NCBI RefSeq assembly: GCF_030272615.1
Contig: NC_081406.1
Coordinates: 215,449,497 to 215,513,496, forward strand
DNA from: Cryptomeria japonica
Lineage: Eukaryota; Streptophyta; Pinopsida; Cupressales; Cupressaceae
Reading direction: 5' to 3'
DNA: 64,000 nt
The translations under genes were made by a program, and so were the position numbers. This document shows positions 24,403 through 35,444 of this stretch, in pieces. Numbering within the stretch: position 1 is the first letter of the stretch; every line of letters starts with the position of its first letter. Below the pieces are notes generated by a model. That model was not told the origin of the DNA. It saw nothing but the letters and a program-made list of their open reading frames with translations, and searched no databases.

Positions 24403-25557
24403 GGTCTTTCTTCATAGGCAAAAAAATTAGGCTATGGAAAAATTCCAAATCAAACTAAAACCATTTAACTCTTATTTTTCATCTTAAAACATTGAGCTTA
24501 ATAGAGAACGTGTTTAATGTAGCTAGTGGCCACAAATTATTTTGAGAAAGATGTTCAATCACTAGATGTTCCACAAAAGATGTTGAGTGCAGATGCTAAA
24601 TGACATCAATAGAACTACCCTCATCATACCGTCTAAAAAATACTTAAGGAGGAAAACAATTGGAGTGATATAATTATAAGTGCCATCAACTATGCATTTG
24701 AATTATTTTGAGTGTAGTCAACTTGAGTGAATCAGGCATATTCATTGAGGACAACTCATTCAACAGTCAGATTTGCATCTGTTGGATTAGGCACTAAATG
24801 TAGGGCTTCAAATTAGACTTTAGTTAGTGATTGTGATTAGTCACTAATCATATAAGTATATATGATATCTTCTCATGTAATCCAAACATTATATTGAAAG
24901 CTTTTATTTGAACTTAATGTTAGGTTTTTTCTCCAATTTGGAGGTTTTCCCAAGGTAATTTGCGTGTGTTGTCTTGTGTTTTTGCTTGTATTGTTTATTT
25001 TTGAGATTTATTATTATGACAAATCACTAAAATTATCACCTTCTATATAAGTGAGAGGGTTCCTTAAGGTGTTCATAGTGATCCTTGAGAATGGAATGAA
25101 CTCATAGTTTTAGTAATTCACTATTTTACAAGTAAGACAAAATTACCCGGAGAAGTGAGGACATGTTTGAATTTTATAAGGTGTCTAGATTTTTTTCCTA
25201 GAGGGGATATTACTATTATATTGATGATAATATATTATTTATTATATTTTTTTCCTAATTCAGCTTTCCACAAGGTAAATCACTTGCATTATGTCCTTGT
25301 CATGTGGTGTTTCTTTTACATCTAGTATGTAATTGCTAACTAAAATTTCAATTTGAATAAAGGGCCTTTTCACCTTTCCAATTTATTTGATTGAAGTCCT
25401 CCTGAGGTAAACAATTAGAACCCAAGTTCCTAGCAAAATGAGTAAAAAATTTCATCCCATGGCAAGCACAGATTACATTTATAAATTGCAAATTTACCAA
25501 AAATCAAGGGGGCAAATGCTTAAAATTGTATGATCTCCTTGTAGTTACCCAAAAAAT
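24403..25557. other. Unannotated AT-rich interval right of the TNP2 gene
   Basis: This should contain the promoter and the terminus of the CACTA element. TAGTG occurs at 24525 and 24829, but I found no matching CACTA partner on the left. A short palindrome, TTAGTGA..TAGTCACTAA, lies near 24828-24853. No gene is seen. Confidence 0.4.
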
Positions 25558-25559
25558 GT

Positions 25560-26110
25560 GATGTTAAATCTATTTCTATTTATAATTATTTTATGTATAA
25601 TGAGAGTATTGTTAATCATGTTAATATTGTTTATTATTCTAATTCATCCCCTTCTCAATGGGGCAAGATGTTTAAGAATATTTGGAACTCTCTTGTTTCT
25701 CCTAAAAAGAAAGCTTTTAAATGGTTACTTATACTTGATAAGTTACCTATCAGATCTAAACATTCTAATGATGACTTGTGTAACATTTACAAGGTTAAAG
25801 AGACAGTTAGACATATTGTATTTGACTGCTCTATAGCTAAGGAGGTTTGGAAGTTGTTTGGGTTTATTATTCCTTGGCATAATAGCATACTTGATGTTGT
25901 ATATGGTTTTATTAAAGGACTTTAAAAAGATACTAATCAGTTCTAGAATTTTCTTTCATGTGAAATTATTTGGTACATTTGGAGGATTATAAATTTAGAG
26001 AAGTATCAAGGGATAGAAAGGGCTCTTACTGAGTCTTTTCGTAGACTCACAATGCATACTCAGATTACAAAACTTCAGTCTATGAAAACATTGGTCTATA
26101 ACCTTCACAA
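25560..26110 (+). pseudogene. LINE ORF2 3' fragment (reverse-transcriptase zinc-binding domain)
   Basis: The frame at 25593-25925 contains WGKMFKNIWNSLVSPKKKAF, then KWLLILDKLPIRSKH and KETVRHIVFDCSIAKEVWKL. This is the pattern of zf-RVT (PF13966), the C-terminal domain of plant L1-type LINE ORF2. In family members the zinc residues lie in CPLC..E...HLFF.C; here the CxxC is lost (CNIY) and the second His/Cys pair survives. After the TAA at 25923 the frame goes on with CEIIWYIWRIINLEKYQG, the usual C-terminal tail. The 5' part with the endonuclease and RT is absent, as expected of a 5'-truncated LINE. Confidence 0.75.
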
Positions 26111-27450
26111 ACTAAGCAAAATGATGTCGCAAGTATGGAAGTCTTCTTAGAAGTAGTTATAAAGAACTTGAAATGTTAGTTATGAAATGATGTTTCCGTA
26201 TAATATTCCAAATTGAAATACTTAAACATAGAAAAATTACAAAACGAACCAAAACCATTGAACATTCAACACAATAATATCATGAACAACAGTCATTGAC
26301 AAATCACAAGAGCAACTACTATATTACAACAATGTAAAAGCACTCTAATAAGATCTAATAGCACATAAATTTTCAAATTAATTATGCTCTTAAAGATGCT
26401 ATCCTCTTATATTTTTTCTTTTGATTTTATAAATTGAACACTTTCTATCATAAGAATAGTTACTGTTTTGTTTTATGTGATGGTTGACATGGATGAGCTT
26501 TCACTTTGACAAGTCTTGCCAAAATGTATATTTCAAAAGAATCTTAGGGAACATAATGAGAAAAAGAAGAGCTCCTATGTATGTTAGAGGTTTTGTTCAG
26601 TTTATATTGAATCCATTAAGCAAATTATTAATATTCATATTCCTAAGAAGTAAAAGTTGCAAATAATTGAAAATTGCATTATCGGGTTAAGTTATCTCGA
26701 TAAGAACACTTTGATAAAAAAGACAATTATTCGATGAGGGTATCATATACCAATAAAGGCAACGAAGAAAATCCATCGGTGAAGGTTATAACAAAAAGGT
26801 CATTGGCATAACCAAAGGGATTAGGATGTGTTATTTTGAGTTACTCTGATGCCCGAAAAAGACACTGGTAAAGCATGTACTGATGAAACATAACTCATTG
26901 GGAAATATTTTCCTATCATTGTAATTCATTCCAAGCTATCCCTATACCTGATGGAAGAGTTGGTTGATTAAGTGGAACAAGGATGTCATTGGGAAGACCT
27001 ATCACAATGGAATAGACTACAATGGGAAGAGTTGTGCCAAAGGAGAAAGTTAATTGGGAAACAATGCTCCTCGCTATGACATCTAATGATCTAACTCAAT
27101 GCCCGATGGGAGTATCAGGTTGACTTACACTGATACAACAGAAGGTAAGTTCAGCTAAGGATATCCTGATAAAGGAGAGTAAAGTACCAAAATAAAAGAA
27201 GGGTTCTGCAGGTGGCGCCAAAAGGATGTATACATCAGAGAGACACATGTCGTCGAGTTGTTGCCATATCTGAATTCAAAACCAAAATAGTGATTTCTTA
27301 TTTAATGCTTGCAATAGGTACATCTATGGTTCACACAAGGCAATTTTATGAGAAACTCGACAATGCAAATTTGTATGTAGATGCATTGGGCATATAAACT
27401 AAAATTGCCTAATCTGAGTGTCACACAAGCGGAAGATAATTCACAAAGAG
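26111..27450. other. Unannotated interval left of Tat2
   Basis: No domain is recognised. The style of the sequence at 26690-27200 (repeated ATCGGTG, CCGATGGG and GGGAAAT phrases) resembles 62540-63010, so the two may be old copies of one repeat. Before Tat2 inserted, this sequence ran directly into the URF start at 35445. Confidence 0.35.
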
Positions 27451-27455
27451 AATAC

Positions 27456-28750
27456 TGTAGCGTCCTAAAATTGTGACACTTGCAATTTTGACCGCATTTG
27501 GGTCTTCACGATGGCGACGCAACACTAAACCTGAATGGAGACCCCGAAACCTGTCCACGACACCAAAAACTGCATTTTTCAAGCACCCTGGCCTGAACCT
27601 CCTTTGCACCCTGCTGTCCCGAGAGGTGGGACCAGAGCGCCCAGCGCCCTGGTCCTTCAGGACCAGGGTGCCTAGTGCCCTAGTCCTCCAGGACCATGGT
27701 GCCCAGCGCCCTGGTCCCTGGCCCTATTTTGGGCCCGGTCTCCTATGGGACTTCGGGTCTTTTTGTTTGCAAATTGGAAATTATCTTTCCTGGTCGGCCT
27801 AAGGTCGGGAAAATCAGTCTTTTAACCCTAATTGGCAAGTATATAAACTACATTTTCCTCTCTCATTTGGATGGATGGAAAATAGATGGAAAAGGCGTGA
27901 AAATGATATTCAAACATTCAAGCATTCAAACATTCAAGCATTCAAGCATTCAAGCATTCCTTCAAGCAATTGATCATTCTAAGTCTCCATTCAAGGCTAA
28001 GTGTTGCATTCAAGACAAGGATTCAACCATTGAAGAGGAGATCACTTACAACACATTACATGCTACAACATACAACATACAACAAACAACAACATCTATA
28101 CCTTCGCATATAAGGATACAAACATCCTTACAACAAGGTATTAGTACTTGTTTTACATTACATTTACAGCATTTCTCATTTCTTGGTTAATTCCAAAACC
28201 GGGGTTTGACCTAAGGGCAAACCCCTAATCCCTAACCCCCCAATCGTCTTTGCTTTTCTATGTGTAGGTTGCAGGTACGCGGCTGAAATTGAAGATCTGG
28301 AATCCTTGTGCAGAGACGAACAGATCCCCCTTTGTTTCGTAGATTTTTCGGAGGACCGTGCGCACGCCGGGCGCCATCGTCCTGTCAACTTTTGCTCAAA
28401 TTTGTAGGACAGTGCCATCTCGACATTTTACTGCTAATTCCAGGTTCGCAGCTTCATCCTATATCCCTAACTCAGTTTATAAGTGAATCTTTCTCACTTT
28501 CTATGTATTCCTAGCTTAATCATTCTATCTACATTCTTTACAAAAGAGGGTATCCTTGCTATCACAACCCTTGAAACTCATATAAAATCCAATCTTGCAT
28601 TGCATGGGATTGGATCTTGTGGGTTTCAACCCCTCTTTTGAATGTAAAGTCCCTCCTAAGTGAAAACCATCAACCCTAGTGACTCTCCCTTCTCTCTCCT
28701 TGGAGTTGGGAAGGGGAGAACGACTAGGGTTCGATTTTTTCCGCTTTACA
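27456..28750 (+). mobile_element. 5' LTR of Tat2
   Basis: It starts TGTAGCGTCCTAAAATTGTG and ends CCGCTTTACA, followed by the PBS. A triple hairpin module lies near its start (27629-27717), and one 30-nt hairpin lies at 28353-28382. ATTCAAACATTCAAGC phrases recur at 27910-27960. A plausible TATA-type stretch (AAGTATATAAACTA) occurs at 27837. Confidence 0.95.
27629..27717 (+). repeat. Triple hairpin module, exact 31-nt period (Tat2 5' LTR)
   Basis: Three inverted repeats of 27 nt start at 27629, 27660 and 27691. The first reads GGACCAGAGCGC, loop CCA, then GCGCCCTGGTCC, a stem of about 12 pairs with one mismatch. The second and third are imperfect. The 3' LTR has the same three at 34281, 34312 and 34343, with some compensating differences. 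Confidence 0.85.
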
Positions 28751-28776
28751 TTTTGGTGAACCTGACGTGAACATCC
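28751..28776 (+). promoter_or_regulatory. Primer-binding site of Tat2
   Basis: TTTGGTGAACCTGACGTGAA follows the LTR end by one or two bases. The minus-strand element at 691-713 has nearly the same site. The primer tRNA was not identified. Confidence 0.8.
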
Positions 28777-29933
28777 TTTTTGATTATTCATAGTTAGATC
28801 TGAAAATTGGATTCCTTGATTACATTTCCATGTTTGATCTTTGGCAAAATTTTAGAGGTTGATTGCATAAAAACCCTAAAATTTTCTTTTTAAGTAATTA
28901 AACTTGTGAAATGTTTAATTGTTGATGCATGTTTCAGATCTACCCTTCTATTACAAATTATCAATTCATATTTGTGCGTTAATTTTGAAAATTAAGTGGT
29001 TAAGTGTCAAAACCCTAATTTTTGAAACCCTCTTGATTCAACCTTTGACTGATAATTTCACTAATCAAAACACCTCCAAATCGGCTGTAACTTTGGATTC
29101 CGCAATAAAATCACAATATCTTTCATCCCTGAAAATTTGGAAAAAAGTTGCGAGGACCATGTGCACTCTGAGCGCCATCATCCCTGACATTTTTTCCAAA
29201 ATTTCGGGAGTGAGATCTTACTGTATTTTCCTGCTAAAATCCAGAATTTTGGCTGATTTTATCAATTTTAACACTTTCAAAATTAAAGTCAAAGTCGGTC
29301 TTGTGATTGCTTGGATTAAGGCTTCTAATCATTCAAAAATCATTGAAATTGAAATTTTGTGTCAAAATTGTGCTCTTACTATCCTAAATCTGAAAAGTGT
29401 GTTAGCATTCATTCGAAATTTCAGTGATTTATTCAAATTTTTGCAATTTGTGACTTTTGAAATTAAGTGCTTAATTACAACAACTTTGATTTCCGCTTTC
29501 AAAATTGAATTTTGCGTGAAATTGAGTCAATTTTCAAATTTCAAAACTTGCATTGCTTTTGGTATTCCCTCTAAAATCATAAAATTCAAAATCTCAGTTT
29601 CCCTCTCTTTTTCAAAATTCAAATTTTGCATTTTTCGACAATCTTGGTAGGGTTCAATTTTGAGATTGCAACTTTAATTTGGCCTATCTACAGATCGTAA
29701 AATCACTCAATTTTTTCAGGTTAGCTGTAAAATATCATAACTTTAATCCCTGCAAATTTCAAAAAAAGTTGTGAGGACCGTGTGCACCCCGAGCGCCACG
29801 GTCCCGGACATTTTTTCCGAAATTTCGGGAGATTGTCCTGATTGTATTTAACAGCTTAAATCTAGAAGATTGGCTGGTTTTACTAAAATTTGCTACCTCT
29901 AAAAATTCAAAATCTTCTCTCTCTCTTTAGTGC
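28777..29933 (+). other. Long leader of Tat2 with two copies of a hairpin block
   Basis: About 1.15 kb of leader precedes gag. Two related blocks of about 130 nt lie at 29087-29217 and 29700-29835. Each has CCCTG.AAATTT, an A-rich stretch, a 30-nt GC hairpin (29154-29183 and 29775-29804), then GACATTTTTTCC and TTTCGGGAG. The second hairpin has a perfect 8-bp stem, GGACCGTG with CACGGTCC. The open frame at 28919-29650 has low-complexity Lys/Phe/Ile composition and is not called as a gene. Confidence 0.75.
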
Positions 29934-31820
29934 ATGAGTTTTACAACAATAAGTCCTACTTACACTATTCCCGTTAGACGAAGCCTTAGAATTAAGTCTT
30001 TCCAAGGTTTAATTACTAAGGAGATGGAACCTAATTTGAATGGTCTTTTTAACGAGGACATGGGTAATTCCTCTAATCCTCTTAATGATGAAGAAGCTCT
30101 CCATGAGGTTTCTGTAGAACAACTTTCAAAATTGGATAACCAATTTGACGATTTTCGACAGTGGATGTCTCAAGAATACCCTGATAGTCAAGCTCTTCCT
30201 TTAATTGAGGGTCTAAAACGTATGCTTCAAAGTGATAAGAATGGAATTGATATTTTGCGTGGTATTGCACACATTGTGGATTCAAATGTGATGCCTATGA
30301 AAAGTTGTGCCGAAACCTTAGGTTATACACAACCTCCTACTCAAGACAATCATTCTATTCCTTTGACGACTCCTGTTGCTAGTATACCTACTTTTACATC
30401 AAACATAATGACTACTTCAACACAAGACATTCCTCCTATGATCACCAATCATGGGGGCAATCCCTCTTCTTCAATTAACCCTCTTCCTTCATTCAATCCA
30501 ACTTCTTCATTCATTCCTTCAATGAGTGTTCCTATTATATCTCCACAAAAAAACATGACACAAGGGGGCAATTCATTTAACCCTTCCATTCCTCCTTGTA
30601 GTGTTCCTCCTTTCCAATCATCTCCTATGACTAACTATCATAGTGTCCCACCACCTTACTCTCTACCTTCTTTCAATAACATAACACCTCCATCACAATC
30701 TAACATGTCTAATATGAACTCTTCGACTGAAGCGAACATTAATAATCTTGCACAAACTGTCTCCTCTTTACAGCAACAAATTACCTCTATGAATCAATCT
30801 AAGTTTAGTGTGCCCACATTTGATGTTGCGAGCCCACTTTCTCTTGACATTGTTCGAGCTATTCCCCCTAAACATGTTGAAATTCCACATCTGGAGCTTT
30901 ATAATGGTAAGGGTGATCCTCTAACACATGTTAAGACCTTTCAAACAATATGTACTGATTTTGCTTATGACCAAAGGTTGCTTGCAAAACTGTTTACTAG
31001 AACATTAAGAGATAAAGCCCTACAATGGTATTGCTTGTTTCCTTCCTATTCTATTACTTCTTTCAAACAACTTGCAAATGCTTTCATTCAACAATTTCAA
31101 AACAATATAAGTCCTAAAGTTACTTTGATTGATTTAATGCATTGTAAACAAGGTGTTAAAGAAAAAGTGACTGATTTCATTGGTAGATATAAGCATTTGT
31201 ATGCTCAAATTTCCTTTCCAGTGCCTGACAATGATATTCAAAGAATCTTTATTTCTAATTTACAAAAAGATATTAGAGAAAAACTCTTGTTTTCTGAGTT
31301 TACTTCTTTCCAACAGTTGTGCGCAACTCTTCACAATTATCAACTGACTGTGAGTCAAATGGAACAATCACATCCTATGACTCCGAGTGATAAGGGTGAT
31401 AGTAGTCAAAAACCATTTGGGAAGTTTAAACAGAACAGAGAGTCCATTAAATTCAATGAAAACATCATCAACAACAATGTGAATGCAGCATCAGGTGTGC
31501 CTCCTATTTCTAAGTTTTTCAAGAGAGAAAGAAAGTTTACTCCTTTGAATGAATCATTGCATAGTATTATGAATAAGTTATTGGAACAAAATGTGCTTAC
31601 TCTTCCTCCTATAAGGCAAATTGATCCTGCAAAGATTACTTCACCCTATTTTGATAACAAATCTTTTTGTCAATTTCATCATCAACCTGGGCATGATACT
31701 GAAAAATGTTTTGCTTTAAAGGGGAAAATTCAAGATTTGATTGATAATAATACTATCTCTGTTTCTGGTGTGAATGATAAAGGCAATACATCTGTAGCTC
31801 CTCCTAACCAAAATCTTTAG
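29934..31820 (+). pseudogene. Tat2 gag
   Basis: The frame from ATG 29934 has a basic N-terminus (PVRRSLRIKSFQGLITKEME), then a Pro/Ser/Thr-rich region at about residues 120-290. A Retrotrans_gag capsid domain follows at about residues 310-480 (HLELYNGKGDPLTHVKTFQT, DKALQWYCLFP, FIGRYKHLYAQISFPVPDND). Near residues 579-592 is the Tat-type zinc knuckle, CQFHHQPGHDTEKC. It forms the particle that packages element RNA. A TAG at 31818-31820 ends it, but the protease follows in the same frame without a gap, so this may be a former Gln codon or a readthrough site. About 629 codons is normal for Tat gag. Confidence 0.9.
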
Positions 31821-33362
31821 ATTTTCACTGATCCATTACCTTCTCATACCTCTAATGCGATTGATACTATTGATTCCTCTGTCTCACCTGCTGATCTTGT
31901 GTCTATGACTTCGAATGTGATTAACTTTGTGGAGCAACAAAAAATCCCTAAAGAACCTTCCATCACATTTGATTCCAGTGAAACTATCAGGGCACCTGAT
32001 GGTCCTTTATATATAGTTTCAAAAGTCAAGAATACACCTTGCCATGGAGTGCTTATTGATCCTTCTTGTATGGTTAATGTCATTACTGAAGAACTTCTTT
32101 TTACTTTGCAATTGAATCAAGTTATCTATGACAAAATAGATGTGGTTGTGAAACTATTTGATGCATTTTCTTCTCCTGCAATTGGTTCTATTACATTACC
32201 TATTGAGGTCCATAACAAATCCCTTGATGTGGACTTTGCTATTATTCCATCATCCAAACAATTTCGTGTGAAGCTAGGCTATCCTTGGCTATCTTCCATG
32301 AAAGCTATCGCTTCTCCTATTCACAAGTGTTTGAAATTTCCCCATAATGGTGAAGTTGTTACTATCAATCATAGTCTCTTTAAACTAGCTGAAAGAACTT
32401 CTAGCGTTCCTATTGATTACTTTTGGCCTAAACAATTCCAATCTCTTCCTCCGCGAAGTGATCATCTTTTCAAATCTTATCAAAAGTGGAAAACAGATAT
32501 GATCCTATCTCTAAGTGAACCTAGAACACCCAAACTTGACATTCCTATCATTCTTGAGAAGGAAGTTCTTCCTTTGAAAGATAAAACTAATGTCTTTCCT
32601 CAAGAAGATTCCCAACCCATCCCTATGGATGTGACTATGCCTATGATTAATAAACTTCCTAAAAGTAGACCTATCCCTCCTTGTCATGATGGACTTGGTC
32701 TCCTTCCAAAACCAAATATTCCTCCTTTATATGGAGCAGTTCCTCCTCCTTCCTCTTATGGAGAGAAGAGACCTTCCTCTTCTCTTGTTGTTCAGCCTAA
32801 GAGACCACAACCTAAACACCCAAGTGATAAGGATGAGAACATTCCTCCTCCTCAATCTTCTCAACTTCCTACTAAGACTAGATGAAATCGTTCTGCACGT
32901 GAACGCCGGCGAAAGCGTCGTCTTAGAGCTCAAACTTTGCAATCTCCAAAAACACCTTCAACTAGCATTATTCCATTTTCTCCTCAGCCGGAAATTGAGC
33001 CAAAATCTCCTAAACATAAGATGCATGATGGTCTTGATCCTGTGCGAGTTAAAGATCCTATTTTCATAAATCTTGATGATGATATAGATGAAAATGTTAT
33101 TCATGATGCAAATGTTACTCCTGTTCATTCTGATAGTGAATATGAACTTGTTGATATTGATAACCATTTATCTAATGAATTTTCTAAAGCACTTATCCTA
33201 GCTCCTAGACAAGAACAACGTGGCTCGGAACATGAACATAGCCCTTGTTTGGATCTTGTGATAGCTCCATCTGCTGTGTTGGATGTTCCTCCTCTAGCGT
33301 GTTCCCTACCTTCCCGAAACATTGATCAGCAAGATCGGGGGGTAGATGACGTGCTAGACTAG
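31821..33362 (+). pseudogene. Tat2 protease and C-terminal tail, no reverse transcriptase
   Basis: In frame with gag, this has a retropepsin-like fold signature: HGVLIDPSCMVNVI, with the catalytic Asp at 32058-32060, then GSITLPIEV and LGYPWLSSMKAIASPIHKCL. The active-site triplet is D-P-S where D-[ST]-G, or D-N-G in Tat relatives, is usual, so activity is doubtful. A Pro-rich tail follows with a basic patch (RSARERRRKRRLRAQ) right after a TGA at 32883-32885. The same frame then continues to the TAG at 33360-33362. Where RT should begin, the coding sequence simply stops. Confidence 0.8.
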
Positions 33363-34107
33363 TTTCATTAGCATAGCAGATTCTCTCCCCCTCTCTTTTG
33401 TTACTTCCTCTATGTGTTATTCTCATTCTTCTATTTGTTGTCCTTAGTGTTGTCTACTTGAGGACGATGCAAAGCATTGAGATCTCTTTTGGTCTCTCTC
33501 ATGTTGACTCAAAAGACACATGTGTTCCCTTCTTCTAGGTGATCTTCCTTGATTGGGGAATGAAGAACAATTATGCATACATACATATGATATACATGAA
33601 TTATTATACAACATACTGACCCCGAGGAAAGCGAAGTCACCTTGTGCTTTGTGTTTTGTGTCTATTATCCTTGGGCTTATCTCACACTTGGGGGCTAAAT
33701 CCTTGTGATAACGTGCTCCTTTCCCTTCTCATTCTTATATGTATCACTACCTTAAAGAAATCACCCCCGGTGAGGCATGTGCGATCGCTTTAACATAGGG
33801 GGGCATACATCCCATTCATATCTTTCCAAGATACTTGAAAATTTCTTGACAAATTTAGCTTTGCCTTGAAAATTTTTGATGTCTTTCTTGCATGACTCAT
33901 AGTGAGGGAACCTTACTACTGACAGTCATGGTTCTCCCTCGTTATCTTCCCTTTTACCTTGTCAATTGAATTCGTAAGATCCTTAGTCCACTGGGGGCTT
34001 GGTGTATCTTGCCTCCTTGACGTGGTGAAAGTTTTTCAATGTTGTTTCCTTGTACTTTACCGGAAGTATGAGTGTATGCTTATACTCCCGCTAAAGTGGG
34101 GGCTAAA
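33363..34107 (+). promoter_or_regulatory. 3' untranslated region and polypurine tract of Tat2
   Basis: The PPT proper is TAAAGTGGGGGCTAAA at 34092-34107, directly before the LTR. Upstream G-runs recur: CACTTGGGGGCTAAATCC near 33685, AGGGGGGCATACAT near 33798 and CTGGGGGCTT at 33991. The last two occur in the same order before the Tat1 PPT, with nearly the same distance (about 102 nt) from the second run to the PPT. Confidence 0.75.
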
Positions 34108-35408
34108 TGTAGCGTCCTAAAATTGTGACACTTGCAATTTCGACTGCATTTGGGTCTTCATGATGGCAATGCAACACTAAACCTGAATGGAGACCCCAAA
34201 ACCTGTCCACGACACCCAAAACTGCATTTTTCAAGCACCCTGGCCTGAACCTCCTTTGCACCCTGCTGTCCCGGGAGGTGGGACCAGAGCGCCCAGCGCC
34301 CTGGTCCTTCAGGACTAGGGCACCCAGCACCCTGGTCCCCCAGGACCATGGCGCCCAGCGCCCTGGTCCCTGGCCCTATTTTGGGCCCGGTCTCCTATGG
34401 GACTTCAGGTCTTTTTGTTTGCAAATTGGAAATTATCTTTCCTAGTCGGCCTAAGGTCGGGAAAATCAGTCTTTTAACCCTAATTGGCAAGTATATAAAC
34501 TACATTTTCCTCTCTCATTTGGATGGATGGAAAATAGATGGAAAAGGCGTGAAAATGATATTCAAACATTCAAGCATTCAAACATTCAAGCATTCAAGCA
34601 TTCAAGCATTCCTTCAAGCAATTGATCATTCTAAGTCTCCATTCAAGGCTATGTGTTGCATTCAAGACAAGGATTCAACCATTGAAGAGGAGATCACTTA
34701 CAACACATTACATGCTACAACATACAACATACAACATACAACAAACAACAACATCTATACCTTCGCATATAAGGATACAAACATCCTTACAACAAGGTAT
34801 TAGTACTTGTTTTACATTACATTTACAACATTTCTCATTTCTTGGTTAATTCCAAAACTGGGGTTTGACCTAAGGGCGAACCCCTAATCCCTAACCCCCC
34901 AATCGTCTTTGCTTTTCTATGTGTAGGTTGCAGGTATGTGGCTGAAATTGAAGATCTGGAATCCTTGTGCAGAGATGAATAGATCCCCCTTCGTTTCGCG
35001 GATTTTTTGGAGGACCGTGTGCACGCCGGGCGCCATCGTCTTGTCAACTTTTGCTCAAATTTGCAGGACAGTGCCGTCTCGACATTTTACTGCTAATTCC
35101 AGGTCCGCAGCTTCATCCTATATCCCTAACTCAGTTTATAAGTGAATTTTTCTCACTTTCTATGTATTCCTAGCTTAATCATTCTATCTACATTCTTTAC
35201 AAAAGAGGGTATCCTTGCTATCACAACCCTTGAAACTCATATAGAATCCAATCTTGCATTGCGTGGGATTGGATCTTGTGGGTTTCAACCCCTCTTTTGA
35301 ATGTAAAGTCCCTCCTAAGTGAAAACCATCAACCCTAGTGACTCTCCCTTCTCTCTCCTTGGAGTTGGGAAGGGGAGAACGACTAGGGTTCGATTTTTCC
35401 TTTTTACA
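34108..35408 (+). mobile_element. 3' LTR of Tat2
   Basis: This is the partner of 27456-28750, starting TGTAGCGTCCTAAAATTGTG and ending TTTTTACA, followed by the duplicated target AATAC. It is slightly longer through small indels, such as an extra ATACA near 34735. It carries the same triple hairpin module (34281-34369) and the single hairpin at 35012. Confidence 0.95.
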
Positions 35409-35444
35409 AATACATTGAGTTTCTGAAAACTAGAGTGAAGAATT

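Larger units (their letters stand above)
27456..35408 (+). mobile_element. Tat2: complete non-autonomous Tat-type LTR element
   Basis: Two LTRs (27456-28750 and 34108-35408) enclose a PBS, a long leader, one gag-protease frame and a PPT. The 5-bp target duplication AATAC is perfect (27451-27455 and 35409-35413). From the protease end (about 33362) to the PPT (34092) there is no RT, RNase H or integrase, so the element depends on others for its enzymes. The layout matches terminal-repeat retrotransposons with only a GAG domain, described as a non-autonomous class in plants. The LTRs differ almost only by transitions in the first 370 bases (about 18 of 19 differences by eye). Confidence 0.95.

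Noticed and set aside
12376-25100. Terminal inverted repeats of the CACTA element
   Set aside because: Several CACTA and TAGTG pentamers occur on either side, but none extends into a matching longer repeat by eye, so ends are not called.
28919-29650. 243-codon open frame in the Tat2 leader
   Set aside because: Low-complexity Ile/Phe/Lys composition, and it overlaps the repeated non-coding hairpin block. No domain.
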